Counted from the first letter of the stretch, positions 34,353 to 46,367 are shown. The stretch: DNA of 64,000 nt from an uncultured Collinsella sp. (GCA_900759335.1 CAAEUX010000102.1:62001-126000); one strand, 5' to 3'. The notes: a model not told the origin generated them from the sequence alone. Made by a program: numbers and translations.

Positions 34353-36449
34353 ATGGCAGACGCTAAGGATTTCCTGTTTGAGATCGGTACGGAGGAAATG
34401 CCCTCCGCACCGTTGAACAATGCCGTCAAGCAGCTTGGCACCATGATCGCCAAGGGCCTCGACGAGGCTGGTCTGGCCCATGGGGAGGTCCGCGTGATCT
34501 CGAGCCCGCGTCGTCTGGCTGCGCTCGTGGCCGACGTCGCCACTGCGACCGATGAGGTCCATGAGGTCAAGCGTGGCCCCGCGGCCAACATTGCCTTCGA
34601 CGCTGACGGTAACGCCACCAAGGCCGCCCAGGGCTTCGCCCGCAAGTGCGGTGTGGCTGCCGAGGATCTGGTCCGTCGCGAGGACACCGACGGCCGTGAG
34701 TACGTCTTTGCCGAGAAGAACATCCCTTCCGCCCCGGCCACCCCGATCCTGACGGCCCTGTGCGAGAAGACTATCGCTGGCCTGCAGTGGCCCAACTACC
34801 GCTCTCAGCGCTGGGGTCACGAGCATGCGACCTTTGTTCGTCCGGTCCGCTGGATCTGCTGCCTTTTGGGCGAGGATGTCGTGCCCGTGTCGTTTGCCGA
34901 CGTGACGAGTGGCAACACCACGCGTGGTCATCGCGTGCTTGGCCCCGGTGACCATGTGGTCGCCAGCCCCGCCGTCTACGAGCAGGTGCTCGAGGACGCC
35001 GGCGTGCTTTCTGCCGAGCGCCGTCGCGAGGTCATCCTTGCCGGTATCGCCGAGGTCGAGGCTGCCCGTCCCGGCTGCCATGTCGATACGCCCAAGAAGG
35101 TCTTTGAGGAGGTCATCAACCTCTGCGAGTGGCCGACGGTGCTCGTCGGTACCTTCGATGAGGAGTTCCTCAAGGTCCCTCACGAGATCATCTGCGAGTC
35201 CATGCTCACCAACCAGCGCTACTTCCCGATCTATGACGGCGAGGGCAAGCTCACGCGTGAGTTCGTGGTCGTCTCCAACAGCAAGCCCGAGAACGCCGAG
35301 CGCGTGATCGACGGCAACGAGCGCGTTGTGCGTGCCCGTCTGGACGATGCCAAGTTCTTCTACGAGGAGGACCTGAAGATCTCCCTCGACGAGTTCCGCG
35401 AGCGTCTGGCCAAGGTCGCCTTCCAGGAGAAGCTCGGTAGCGTGCTCGCCAAGTCCGAGCGCATTGAGCAACTCGCGCTTGCCATCGCTCGCGAGGCCCA
35501 TCTGGGCGCCCACCTGGCCGCCGATGCCGCTCGCGCCGCGCACCTGTGCAAGGCCGACTTGGTATCCAACGCCGTCGTCGAGTTCACGAGCCAGCAGGGC
35601 GTGATGGGCGGTTACTACGCCACCGCGATGGGGGAGAACGACGAGGTCGCCCACGCCATTCGCGATCATTATCGTCCCCGCTTTGCCGGTGACGAGCTGC
35701 CCGAGGGCACCGCTGGCTGCATCGTGGCCTGCGCCGACAAGCTCGATACCATCGCCGGTATCTTTGCCATTGGCGAGCCCCCGACCGGCTCCTCCGACCC
35801 CTACGCGCTGCGTCGTGCCGCTATCGGCATCATCAACATCCTGCGCGACCGTCTGCCGATCGACCCCACATCGCTCATCGACTTCGCCCTCGAGCTCTAT
35901 AGCGAGCAGGGCATTGAGTTCGACGCCGCCGAGGTCGCCCAGCAGGTTCGCGACTTCTTCCATGGCCGCCTGGTGAGCATGGCCCGCGACGAAAAGATCC
36001 CGGCCGATACCGTTGCCGCCGTCTCTGCGGTGCACATCATCGCCCCGTCCGTCTTCTTCGCCCGCTGCGCCGCCCTCGACGAGGCCCGCAAAAACGATGC
36101 CGAGACCTTTGACAACCTGGCTACGGCCTATGCCCGTGCCGCGCATATCTCCAAGCCCGAGCTGGGCGCGGAGTACGACCGCAGCCTGATGGGCGAGGCC
36201 GAGCTCGCGCTTGCCGATGCTTCCGAGGCTGCTCAGACTGCTGTCGATGCCGCCCTTGCTGCCGAGGACTACCCGGCCGCATTTGCCGCCCTCGCCGCCC
36301 TGCGCGCGCCCATCGACCGTTTCTTCGATGAGGTCATGGTCATGGACAAGGACGAGCAGCTCCGCGATAATCGCCTTAAGCTGCTCAACCGCTTCGAGGC
36401 CGTTTTCTCCGGCATCGCAAACATCGGTGAGCTTGCTCGCAAAAAGTAA
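34353..36449 (+). CDS. glyS: Glycyl-tRNA synthetase beta subunit
   Basis: The 698-aa partner that binds tRNA-Gly through its C-terminal anticodon-binding domain. The N-terminus (FLFEIGTEEMPSAP) and the KRGPAANIAFD and RWGHEHATFVRPVRWI segments are typical; a central HD-like region and the C-terminal DALR-like domain (FFDEVMVMD) follow. It begins three bases after glyQ. Confidence 0.97.
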   Translation: MADAKDFLFEIGTEEMPSAPLNNAVKQLGTMIAKGLDEAGLAHGEVRVISSPRRLAALVADVATATDEVHEVKRGPAANIAFDADGNATKAAQGFARKCGVAAEDLVRREDTDGREYVFAEKNIPSAPATPILTALCEKTIAGLQWPNYRSQRWGHEHATFVRPVRWICCLLGEDVVPVSFADVTSGNTTRGHRVLGPGDHVVASPAVYEQVLEDAGVLSAERRREVILAGIAEVEAARPGCHVDTPKKVFEEVINLCEWPTVLVGTFDEEFLKVPHEIICESMLTNQRYFPIYDGEGKLTREFVVVSNSKPENAERVIDGNERVVRARLDDAKFFYEEDLKISLDEFRERLAKVAFQEKLGSVLAKSERIEQLALAIAREAHLGAHLAADAARAAHLCKADLVSNAVVEFTSQQGVMGGYYATAMGENDEVAHAIRDHYRPRFAGDELPEGTAGCIVACADKLDTIAGIFAIGEPPTGSSDPYALRRAAIGIINILRDRLPIDPTSLIDFALELYSEQGIEFDAAEVAQQVRDFFHGRLVSMARDEKIPADTVAAVSAVHIIAPSVFFARCAALDEARKNDAETFDNLATAYARAAHISKPELGAEYDRSLMGEAELALADASEAAQTAVDAALAAEDYPAAFAALAALRAPIDRFFDEVMVMDKDEQLRDNRLKLLNRFEAVFSGIANIGELARKK

Positions 36450-36483
36450 GCTAGCCTGCGCATAAGCGCAAAAGGAGCCCCGC

Positions 36484-37359
36484 ATGGATTGCCCGGTCAC
36501 CGCTCGTCCCACCGTTATCGTTATCTCCGACTCGCTCGGCGATACCGCTTGTGAGGTGGTGCTTGCGGCGTCCGGGCAATTTGATGAAGGGGCTTTTCGC
36601 GTTTTACGTCTGCCCAAGGTGACTTCCGTGGAGCAGGTCAAGTCGTTTGTGGGTCCGCGCGTCGATGCCGATCATCGCGATATTGCCGTGTTCCACACCA
36701 TTGTCGATCCGGCGCTTCGCGCCCGTGTGCTCGATTACCTGGGCATGCTGCATATCCGTTCGGTCGACCTGATCGGCCCGACGCTCGCCGTGCTGTCGTC
36801 GCTCATCGGTGTGCCGCCCAAGGGCGTTGCGGGCGTGATTCACAAGACCGATGACCGCTATTTCCATCGTATCGAGGCCATGGAGTATTTCGTTGGGCAC
36901 GATGACGGGCGCGGCTGCGACGATCTGTCGGGTGCCGATATCGTGCTGCTGGGCGTATCGCGCACGTCCAAGACGCCGCTGTCGATGTATTTGGCCTATC
37001 AGGGCTACAAGGTCGCCAATGTCCCACTGGCGCATGGCATGGAGCCGCCCAAGTCGATTTACGAGGTCGACCCGATGCGCCTGTTCGGCCTGATTTCGAC
37101 CGTCGATGTGATTTCCGAAATTCGCGATAGCCGCTTGGGCGATGACTACGCTCGTGCCGTTGCCGGCTCCTATGCCGAGCCCGAGAGCGTGCACAGCGAG
37201 CTCGAGGAAGCTCGCGCCCTCATGAAGCGTCTAGGCTGCTTTGTGGTGCGTACCGACGGCAAGGCCATCGAGGAAAGCGCCTCCGAGATCATTAGCCACT
37301 TGGAGGAAATCCAAGAAGTCCGTGCCCGCCGCGCCGCCCGTCGAGCCCAGCAAAAGTAG
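36484..37359 (+). CDS. ppsR: Pyruvate, phosphate dikinase regulatory protein (DUF299)
   Basis: Bifunctional ADP-dependent kinase and Pi-dependent phosphorylase that switches PPDK off and on by modifying the Thr near its catalytic His. The 291-aa protein has the N-terminal VISDSLGDTACEVVLAA, the P-loop-like GVSRTSKTPLSMYLA and the YEVDP region. It lies just upstream of ppdK, separated by a palindromic repeat and a regulated-looking promoter. This pairing makes PPDK rather than PEP synthase the target. Confidence 0.94.
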   Translation: MDCPVTARPTVIVISDSLGDTACEVVLAASGQFDEGAFRVLRLPKVTSVEQVKSFVGPRVDADHRDIAVFHTIVDPALRARVLDYLGMLHIRSVDLIGPTLAVLSSLIGVPPKGVAGVIHKTDDRYFHRIEAMEYFVGHDDGRGCDDLSGADIVLLGVSRTSKTPLSMYLAYQGYKVANVPLAHGMEPPKSIYEVDPMRLFGLISTVDVISEIRDSRLGDDYARAVAGSYAEPESVHSELEEARALMKRLGCFVVRTDGKAIEESASEIISHLEEIQEVRARRAARRAQQK

Positions 37360-37463
37360 CTAATTTGGGACGGGGTTTTTAGCTACCCCGGCTGAAGTCG
37401 CGACCATTTTGGTCGATTGCCTGCGGGGGCAGCTAAATAAGCCCCGTCCCAAATTAGCTACTT
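37354..37463. repeat. 110-bp palindromic element (inverted pair of REP-like units)
   Basis: Outer arms 37354-37375 and 37442-37463 are perfect 22-bp inverted repeats (AAGTAGCTAATTTGGGACGGGG). An inner pair (TTTAGCTACCCCG against CGGGGGCAGCTAAA) is nearly symmetrical, and a central hairpin CGACCATTTTGGTCG closes it. It overlaps the ppsR stop codon. A single unit is at 29336-29365. It may also stop ppsR transcripts. Confidence 0.85.
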
Positions 37464-37530
37464 ATGGTAAAGCAATTTAGCAAGAAACTAGCATTTGACC
37501 TGCAAGTTTGCTGCATTGGTATCTTCATAA

Positions 37531-37578
37531 GGTAACCACATTTACCTACCGTTTACCACCAGTTTTAGCACGTTTACC
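37531..37578. promoter_or_regulatory. Cluster of GGTAA/TTACC half-sites upstream of ppdK
   Basis: GGTAA-N6-TTACC (37531-37546) forms a palindrome and TTTACC recurs at 37552-37557 and 37573-37578; GGTAAA is also at 37467. They lie just upstream of the putative promoter and could be an operator for an unidentified regulator. Confidence 0.4.
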
Positions 37579-37596
37579 AAACCGCGCATCCTCTGC

Positions 37597-37625
37597 TTAA
37601 GCCCGCTCAAAACCCGCCGTATAGT
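37597..37625 (+). promoter_or_regulatory. Putative ppdK promoter
   Basis: TTAAGC (37597-37602), 17 bases, TATAGT (37620-37625). The 75-base leader holds a small stem (CCCGC/GCGGG) and then GAAGGGGAAG before GTG 37701. Confidence 0.5.
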
Positions 37626-37700
37626 TCCCTCACGGCCCGCATCTGGCGGGTCGATTTGTTACCACGGTCGTGCGCGTAAGCGCATGGAAGGGGAAGTATC

Positions 37701-40451
<2,751 letters not shown>

Positions 40452-40489
40452 CGTTTTGGGTTTAGACGCCTAGCTTAGCCCCCCTTCAT

Positions 40490-40519
40490 ACCGCCCGTCT
40501 CATTCGTGAGGCGGGCGGT
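40490..40519 (+). terminator. Hairpin terminator after ppdK
   Basis: ACCGCCCGTCTCA pairs with TGAGGCGGGCGGT across a TTCG tetraloop. The T run is delayed (GGGTTTTGTCTTTTT). Confidence 0.75.
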
Positions 40520-40564
40520 TATCATGTGCGGGTTTTGTCTTTTTGTCTGCGTAAAAAAATGTTC

Positions 40565-40592
40565 TTGCAGCGGAAACCCGCGCGTGTATACT
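40565..40592 (+). promoter_or_regulatory. Promoter of rplS
   Basis: TTGCAG (40565-40570), a 16-base spacer and TATACT (40587-40592). Confidence 0.7.
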
Positions 40593-40661
40593 CGAATACG
40601 TTTGTTCAACTACGTGCCGGCCAAGGTGGTACGGCACCTCTAGAAGAGTAAGGAATTGCAC

Positions 40662-41003
40662 ATGGATTACATCCGCGCAATCGAGCGTCAGCAGATCCGC
40701 GAGGACATTCCTCAGGTTCGCGTCGCCGACAACGTCAAGGTTCACTACCGCATTAAGGAAGGCGACCGCGAGCGCATCCAGGTCTTCCAGGGCGACGTCA
40801 TCCGCATGGCCGGCGCCGGTGCCCGCGAGACCTTCACCGTCCGCAAGATGTCCTTCGGTGTCGGTGTTGAGCGTACCTTCCCGCTTCACAGCCCCAAGAT
40901 CGCCAAGCTCGAGGTCGTTCGTCATGGTCGCGTCCGTCGCGCCAAGCTGTACTACCTCCGCGACAAGGTGGGCAAGGCTGCTCGCATCCCCGAGAAGCGC
41001 TAA
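40662..41003 (+). CDS. rplS: 50S ribosomal protein L19
   Basis: 113-aa subunit-interface protein. It shows DYIRAIERQQIREDIPQVRV, FTVRKMSFGVGVERTFPLHSP and RRAKLYYLRDKVGKAARI. ATG 40662 follows AAGGA. In many genomes rplS follows trmD directly; here it is a separate unit 7.3 kb downstream, with its own promoter and terminator. Confidence 0.97.
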   Translation: MDYIRAIERQQIREDIPQVRVADNVKVHYRIKEGDRERIQVFQGDVIRMAGAGARETFTVRKMSFGVGVERTFPLHSPKIAKLEVVRHGRVRRAKLYYLRDKVGKAARIPEKR

Positions 41004-41037
41004 GAAGATTGCAGCGTCTGTCCACTCGTTTGGACAC

Positions 41038-41068
41038 AAGGGTCACCTTCGGGTGGCCCTTCTTTTTA
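41038..41068 (+). terminator. Terminator after rplS
   Basis: AAGGGTCACC and GGTGGCCCTT pair across TTCG and run into CTTTTTATC. Confidence 0.9.
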
Positions 41069-41096
41069 TCTGATTTGCATGCAAGGAGGGCCTGGT

Positions 41097-41885
41097 ATGG
41101 CCAATATGACGAGCTCGGTTTCGGCATCGCAGGTTGCCGGAGAGCTGGCGAGCGCAACGTTTGAGGAGATCCCCGCCCTCGTGGAGCATTATCGCGAGGA
41201 CCCGCGCCAGCAGGTGATCAAGGCTCGCGAGCGTGCTCTTAAGCGCCATGCCAAGGAACTTGCCGAGCGCGAGCGCGTCAATGGCATGTACGAACTTATG
41301 CATGAGCTTGGCGGCGATGGGGTGGTCGTTGGTGTCGACGAGGTGGGTCGCGGATCGGTGGCCGGTCCCCTGACGGTGTGTGCCGTGTGCCTTCCCATGG
41401 AGCCGCGCGTCTGGGGTATCAACGATTCCAAAAAGCTTACGCCGGCGCGTCGCGAGCTGCTCTCGGTGAAGATTGCCGAGGTCGCGACGGCGATTGGTTT
41501 TTGCCATATCGCGCCTGCGGATATCGATGAGATGGGTATGGCCCGCGCTATCCGTACCGCCGTCGCGGGTGCGGTGGCCGATACGGGGCTCGAGCCCGAT
41601 TGCGTCCTCATGGACGGCAACCCCCTGGGCGCCGTTTCTAACGAGCGCGATGTGGTGAAGGGCGATGCCAAAATCGCCTGCATCGCCGCGGCGTCCATCA
41701 TGGCCAAGGTCACGCGTGACGAGATGATGGTCGAGTACGATGCCGAGTATCCCGAGTACCATCTGGCCGAGTCGAAGGGCTATGCGAGTCCCGAGCACAT
41801 CGAGGCCATTCGCAAACATGGACTTTGTCCGCTGCACCGCGTGAGCTTTTGCGGAAACTTTCTGCAGACTGAGCGCCTTTTCTAG
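41097..41885 (+). CDS. rnhB: Ribonuclease HII
   Basis: Removes ribonucleotides from DNA. The 262-aa protein has the catalytic motif VGVDEVGRGSVAGP, NDSKKLTPARR, LMDGNPLG and the KGDAKIACIAAASIMAKVTRD segment with the second Asp. About 70 extra N-terminal residues form an Arg/Glu-rich helix, as in RNase HII of several Gram-positives. AAGGAGGG precedes ATG 41097; an upstream in-frame ATG at 41079 is unlikely. Confidence 0.95.
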   Translation: MANMTSSVSASQVAGELASATFEEIPALVEHYREDPRQQVIKARERALKRHAKELAERERVNGMYELMHELGGDGVVVGVDEVGRGSVAGPLTVCAVCLPMEPRVWGINDSKKLTPARRELLSVKIAEVATAIGFCHIAPADIDEMGMARAIRTAVAGAVADTGLEPDCVLMDGNPLGAVSNERDVVKGDAKIACIAAASIMAKVTRDEMMVEYDAEYPEYHLAESKGYASPEHIEAIRKHGLCPLHRVSFCGNFLQTERLF

Positions 41886-41934
41886 GTCAATTGTGGAGAC
41901 AGGGACCTTTGGGGTTTTATAAACCTGCTGGTAG

Positions 41935-41976
41935 CGGGCCGTATGCAACACCATTGCTGCGTACGGCCCGTTTTTT
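41935..41976 (+). terminator. Terminator after rnhB
   Basis: CGGGCCGTA pairs with TACGGCCCG, with a further TGC/GC(T)G contact, and is followed by six T. Just upstream, 41894-41914 (GGAGACAGGGACCTTTGGGG) resembles the loop-side sequence of the repeat at 1280-1320. Confidence 0.88.
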
Positions 41977-42074
41977 GACGGCATTTGGTCAGCTTTTGGT
42001 TTGCTTCCGGTACTTACCCGCATGAAAGGTGCCCTCATCATCGGGGCAATGCAGTGTGCTGGAAAGGAGACCCC

Positions 42075-42560
42075 ATGAGTGCCGCAAGCAAAAAGAGCAA
42101 GACGCAGCAGCTCAAGGAGCGTTGGGAAAACGGCGAGCTCGACTGCGGGGCGATGACGCCCGAGTTTATCAAGGGGCTCAGCCCTCGCGAGCTGGGCATG
42201 CTGGGCGAGCTGATCACCATCGACTACTTTAACGAGCGCGGCTACACCTTGCTGGAGCAGGGCTATCGTTGCACTGAGGGCGAGGCCGACCTGGTGTTGC
42301 TCGATGAGCTTGACGATGTCGTGGTGATGGCTGAGGTCAAGACCAGGCGCGTCGCCCTGGATTGCACCACGCGGGTCTTTCCCGAGGAGGCCGTGGATGC
42401 CCAAAAGCAGCGTCGGTATCGCCGTATCGCAAGTTGCTATCTCATGGAGCACTATCCGCTCAAGGCGATCCGCTTCGATGCAGTGGGTGTCACCATTCGC
42501 GGCGGGCATATCGCCGAGATCGAGCATCAGTACAACGCGTTCGATTGGCAGGTGTCGTGA
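42075..42560 (+). CDS. yraN: YraN family endonuclease-like protein (UPF0102)
   Basis: A 161-aa protein with the PD-(D/E)XK-like pattern: GELITIDYFNERGYTLLEQG, the EGEADLVLLDE segment (catalytic Asp) and VMAEVKTR (E-x-K). It is usually found beside rnhB and comM, as here. The exact role is unknown. ATG 42075 follows AAAGGAG; the stop overlaps the comM start by one base (TGATG). Confidence 0.88.
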   Translation: MSAASKKSKTQQLKERWENGELDCGAMTPEFIKGLSPRELGMLGELITIDYFNERGYTLLEQGYRCTEGEADLVLLDELDDVVVMAEVKTRRVALDCTTRVFPEEAVDAQKQRRYRRIASCYLMEHYPLKAIRFDAVGVTIRGGHIAEIEHQYNAFDWQVS

Positions 42561-44083
42561 TGGCGTTCGAGACGTTTGCCGTTCACGCGGCCTGCATCCG
42601 CGGCGTCGAGGCGATTCCCGTCACGGTCGAGGTCTCGCTTGCCGGTGGCGTTCCGGGCATTCAGATGCTCGGTATTCCGAGTATGGAGGTGATGGAGTCA
42701 CGTGGTCGTATTCGCTGTGCGATGCGCTCGGCCGGCTTTGAGATCCCGCGCTCGGGCATTACGGTCAATCTGGCGCCCGGCGATATTCGCAAGACCGGTA
42801 GCGGCTTTGATCTGCCCATCGCCATCGCGGTTCTAGCGGCCGATGGTCAGATTCCCCGCGACAACCTCGATCGTTGTCTTATCGCCGGCGAGCTCGGCTT
42901 GGACGGCACGGTGCTTCCTGTCAAAGGCGAGGTGGCGTTTCAGCTATTGGCTCGCGACATGGGGCTGTCTTTTATCGCCGGCAGGTCCGACCAGCATGTG
43001 CCACTCGCGGGCGTGGATTGCGGCTTTATCGACCATCTGTCTCAGCTTGCTCACGGCATGGGCGATGCCGCACGGCACTACTTGGATTCCGAGGGTGTCG
43101 AGGCGACCTTTGAGCCCGAGCTCGACTATGCAGACGTGCTGGGGCAGGAAGTCGCTAAACGCGGCATGGCGCTTGCGGCGGCAGGAGAACTCGGCTTGCT
43201 CATGATCGGGTCTCCGGGATCGGGCAAGACGATGCTCGCACGCCGTATGACCGGCATCCTGCCCGAGCTTTCCGTCGAGGATCAGCAGGAGGCACTGTGC
43301 ATCCATTCGGTTTTGGGTGAGAACATTGATGGCTTGTTGGCGGGGCACCGCCCCTTCCGCAGTCCCCATCACAGTATTTCGACCGCAGGCCTTATCGGCG
43401 GTGGGCGCCCGGTGCACCCGGGTGAGATCAGCCTTGCTCATGGCGGCGTGCTATTTTTGGACGAGCTTGCCGAGTTTCCCACGGGCGTACTGCAGACGCT
43501 GCGTCAGCCCATCGAACGCGGTTATGTGAGGATCGTACGCGTCGACGGGGCCTTTACCTTCCCGTCGCGCTTTCAGCTGCTCGCTGCGAGCAATCCCTGC
43601 CCCTGCGGCTTTTTGGGCGACCGTGAGGTGCCATGCCGCTGCTCGGCGGCGATGGTCGAGCGCTATCGGTCTAAACTGCGCGGTCCTTTGGCCGACCGTA
43701 TCGACATGATGATTGATGTGACCCGTCCCGACCCTCAAGTGATTATCGAGGGTGCGGAGGGCATGTCGTCGGCCGAGTTACGTGACTACGTTGTGCGCGG
43801 TCGCGCCTTTCGCGCTTGGCGCGAATCCCGCATGGACGATGCGGATGCCGAGGCCGAGGATGACGAGACACGGTCCATTGACGGCGTCGTTTCGACCTTT
43901 GAGCTCGATGATGCGGCGGAGAAGTGTGTGCTCGGCCTGTCGAAGCGCACGCATCTCACAGGGCGTGGCATCGTGCGCCTTGTTCGCATTGCGCGCACGA
44001 TCGCAGATGTCGCCGAGAGCGAGCAGGTGACGCAGGACCACGTGCTCGAGGCGGCGATGTACCAGGGAAGGAGGGACCAATGA
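42560..44083 (+). CDS. comM: ComM/YifB family Mg-chelatase-like AAA+ ATPase
   Basis: Ring helicase that in other bacteria promotes branch migration of transformed DNA. The 507-aa protein has the Lon-like N-terminal domain (GIQMLGIPSMEVMESRGRIR), Walker A (GSPGSGKTMLARR), Walker B (GGVLFLDELAEF) and sensor/arginine-finger region (ASNPCPCGFLGD). ATG 42560 is used since MAFETFAVHAACIRG is the family start. It shares a four-base overlap with dprA. Confidence 0.93.
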   Translation: MAFETFAVHAACIRGVEAIPVTVEVSLAGGVPGIQMLGIPSMEVMESRGRIRCAMRSAGFEIPRSGITVNLAPGDIRKTGSGFDLPIAIAVLAADGQIPRDNLDRCLIAGELGLDGTVLPVKGEVAFQLLARDMGLSFIAGRSDQHVPLAGVDCGFIDHLSQLAHGMGDAARHYLDSEGVEATFEPELDYADVLGQEVAKRGMALAAAGELGLLMIGSPGSGKTMLARRMTGILPELSVEDQQEALCIHSVLGENIDGLLAGHRPFRSPHHSISTAGLIGGGRPVHPGEISLAHGGVLFLDELAEFPTGVLQTLRQPIERGYVRIVRVDGAFTFPSRFQLLAASNPCPCGFLGDREVPCRCSAAMVERYRSKLRGPLADRIDMMIDVTRPDPQVIIEGAEGMSSAELRDYVVRGRAFRAWRESRMDDADAEAEDDETRSIDGVVSTFELDDAAEKCVLGLSKRTHLTGRGIVRLVRIARTIADVAESEQVTQDHVLEAAMYQGRRDQ

Positions 44084-45015
44084 TGGCTGAGGGGACCTTC
44101 GAGCTGCATCCAGGTGACGCGTTGTATCCCGAGACCGTTTTGGAGCTTTCTGATGTACCCCAGACGCTATATGTGCGCGGCAATCCCGAGGTGCTTTCGA
44201 CACCCGCGCTCTCCATCATCGGCGCGCGCAAGGCCTCGCCGTATGGTCTTGCCGTGGCAGAGCTTGCGGCGAAGGTGGCGGTTGAGGCGGGAGTGACGGT
44301 AGTTTCGGGCGGTGCGGTCGGTTGTGACCAGGCCTCGGGTTGGGCTGCGGTCAACGCCGGCGGCAAACACGTTGTGGTGCTGGGGACGGGCGCCGACGTG
44401 GTCTACCCGCGTTCGAGCGCGGGGCTGATTACGCGCACGCTTGATACGGGTGGCGCGGTCGTGTCGATCTCTCCGTGGGGCATGGGTCCGCGCAAGTTCG
44501 CCTTTCCGCGCCGCAATCGCGTAATCGCGGCCCTGTCGCAAGCCCTCTTTGTATCCGAGGCGGGTATGCCTTCTGGGACGTTTTCTACAGCCGAGGCTGC
44601 TATGGATTTGGGGCGCGAACTTCTTGCCGTGCCGGGGTCGATCCTATCGCCCGAGTCGCGTGGCACGAATTACCTCATTGCGAACGGTGCCTGCTGCATC
44701 GTCGACGAGGAATCTATCGAGATGGCTATCTCACGCATCTACGGAACCCTGCGCTACTCGCGCCCCGATGCTCCCGGCATTGCCGACCTAGATCCAACGC
44801 AGCAGACCGTGATGCATGCGCTCATCGCCTCTCCGCTCAAGGTCGACGACATCGCGGCGCTCGTCTCGCTCGATGCTGTCGGCGTACTCAAACTCTTGGG
44901 TTCGCTTGAACTCGAGGGCCTTATCGAGCGCATGATGGATGGAAGGTATGCGCCCTCCAAGTTTGCCCTTCACGCCCAGACACCCTTCGGTCACAATGGA
45001 AAACGTGTCAATTAG
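44080..45015 (+). CDS. dprA: DNA-processing protein DprA
   Basis: Loads RecA on incoming single strands in transformation. 311 aa with a Rossmann-like core (IIGARKASPYGLAVAELA; VSGGAVGCDQASG; VLGTGADVVYPR; FPRRNRVIAALSQAL) and a C-terminal winged-helix domain (about 235-300). The N-terminal SAM-like domain of longer DprA proteins is missing. Two ATGs (44080, 44083) are adjacent; AAGGAGGG precedes them. No other competence genes are in the window. Confidence 0.94.
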   Translation: MMAEGTFELHPGDALYPETVLELSDVPQTLYVRGNPEVLSTPALSIIGARKASPYGLAVAELAAKVAVEAGVTVVSGGAVGCDQASGWAAVNAGGKHVVVLGTGADVVYPRSSAGLITRTLDTGGAVVSISPWGMGPRKFAFPRRNRVIAALSQALFVSEAGMPSGTFSTAEAAMDLGRELLAVPGSILSPESRGTNYLIANGACCIVDEESIEMAISRIYGTLRYSRPDAPGIADLDPTQQTVMHALIASPLKVDDIAALVSLDAVGVLKLLGSLELEGLIERMMDGRYAPSKFALHAQTPFGHNGKRVN

Positions 45016-45029
45016 AAAGGTGTTTGCAG

Positions 45030-46367
45030 ATGCAGTTCGATCAGGTGACAGTTATCGGTGGCGGTCTGGCGGGTTCGGAGTGCGCGATCCAGCTGGCAGA
45101 TCGCGGGTTTGCCGTAAAGCTGTGCGAGATGCGCCCCCAGGTGAGCTCCCCGGCCCACCATACTGATCACCTGGCAGAGCTCGTCTGCTCCAATTCGTTT
45201 AAGTCGACCCGTCCGGATTCCGCGGCTGGTTTGCTGAAGGCCGAGCTTGAGCGCATGGGTTCAGTCCTGCTCGATTGCGCCCATCGCGCGGCTGTTCCCG
45301 CCGGTGGCGCCTTGGCGGTCGACCGCGTCAAGTTTTCCGAGCTTGTCGAGGCCGAGGTTGCCGCTCGTCCCAATATCGAGGTCGTGCACGGCGAGGTCAC
45401 GCAGATTCCCGAGGGTCACGTGGTCATTGCCGCGGGCCCGCTGTGTTCACCGGCGCTGAGCGAAGAGGTCATGAAGCTCGTCGGTGGCGACGCCCTTGCG
45501 TTCTTCGATGCCGCGGCGCCGATCGTCGATGCCTCCACGCTCGATATGGACGTGCTGTTTTCGCAGTCGCGCTATGAGGAGCAGGGGAGCGGCGACTATC
45601 TCAACGCTCCGCTCAACAAGGAGGAGTACGAGGCCTTTATCGAGGCACTTACCACGGCCGACCGCGTGGTGCTCAAAGACTTTGAGGGCGGCGATCTGTT
45701 CCAGGCCTGCCAGCCTGCCGAGGAAGTTGCGCGCACCGGCAAGGACGCCATTCGCTTTGGCGCCATGAAGCCCGTCGGCCTCACCGACCCGCGTACCGGA
45801 CGTCGCCCCTGGGCGGCGATTCAGCTGCGTGCCGAGAACAAGGAGAAGACCGCCTATAACCTGGTGGGCTTCCAGACCAACTTGACCTTTGGCGAGCAGA
45901 AGCGCGTCTTCCATATGGTGCCGGGCCTGGAGAACGCTGAGTTCTTCCGCTACGGTGTCATGCATCGCAATACCTTTGTCGACGCTCCGCACGTGCTCGA
46001 TGGCACCTTTGCCGTGCCCGGTACCGGCGTGCGCCTGGCCGGTCAGATCACCGGCACCGAGGGGTACATGGAAGCCGTGGCGACAGGTCTTCTCGCGGCG
46101 CTCAACACCTATGCCGAGGCTATCGGTGCCGCGGGCGTCGAGTTGCCGCGTGTGGGCGCCCTGGGTGCGCTCGTGGGCTATGCGACCGATCCTGCCACCG
46201 TGGGCTATCAGCCTATGCATGTCAACTTTGGCCTGGTGCCGCCACTCGAGGATGGTAAGCGCCGCAGCAAGCGCGACCGATATCAGGCCTATGCGGACCG
46301 TGCGCTCGAGGCCCTCGATGCCTACTTGGCCACGCGTTCCGACTTGTTTGGAGGCGACCGGTCATAG
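45030..46367 (+). CDS. trmFO: Methylenetetrahydrofolate-tRNA (uracil-54-C5) methyltransferase TrmFO
   Basis: FAD- and folate-dependent enzyme that makes m5U54 in the T loop of tRNA. The 445-aa protein begins with the FAD-binding VTVIGGGLAGSECAIQLADRG, then LVCSNSFKS, GALAVDRVKFS and NVGFGLVPP-like HVNFGLVPPLED near the end. The order dprA-(topA)-trmFO-xerC is seen in Firmicutes; topA is not here. ATG 45030 follows AAAGGTG; TTG 45024 is possible. Confidence 0.95.
   Translation: MQFDQVTVIGGGLAGSECAIQLADRGFAVKLCEMRPQVSSPAHHTDHLAELVCSNSFKSTRPDSAAGLLKAELERMGSVLLDCAHRAAVPAGGALAVDRVKFSELVEAEVAARPNIEVVHGEVTQIPEGHVVIAAGPLCSPALSEEVMKLVGGDALAFFDAAAPIVDASTLDMDVLFSQSRYEEQGSGDYLNAPLNKEEYEAFIEALTTADRVVLKDFEGGDLFQACQPAEEVARTGKDAIRFGAMKPVGLTDPRTGRRPWAAIQLRAENKEKTAYNLVGFQTNLTFGEQKRVFHMVPGLENAEFFRYGVMHRNTFVDAPHVLDGTFAVPGTGVRLAGQITGTEGYMEAVATGLLAALNTYAEAIGAAGVELPRVGALGALVGYATDPATVGYQPMHVNFGLVPPLEDGKRRSKRDRYQAYADRALEALDAYLATRSDLFGGDRS

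Noticed and set aside
33996..36641. An 881-codon minus-strand open frame over glyQ/glyS
   Set aside because: Antisense shadow of two confident synthetase genes.
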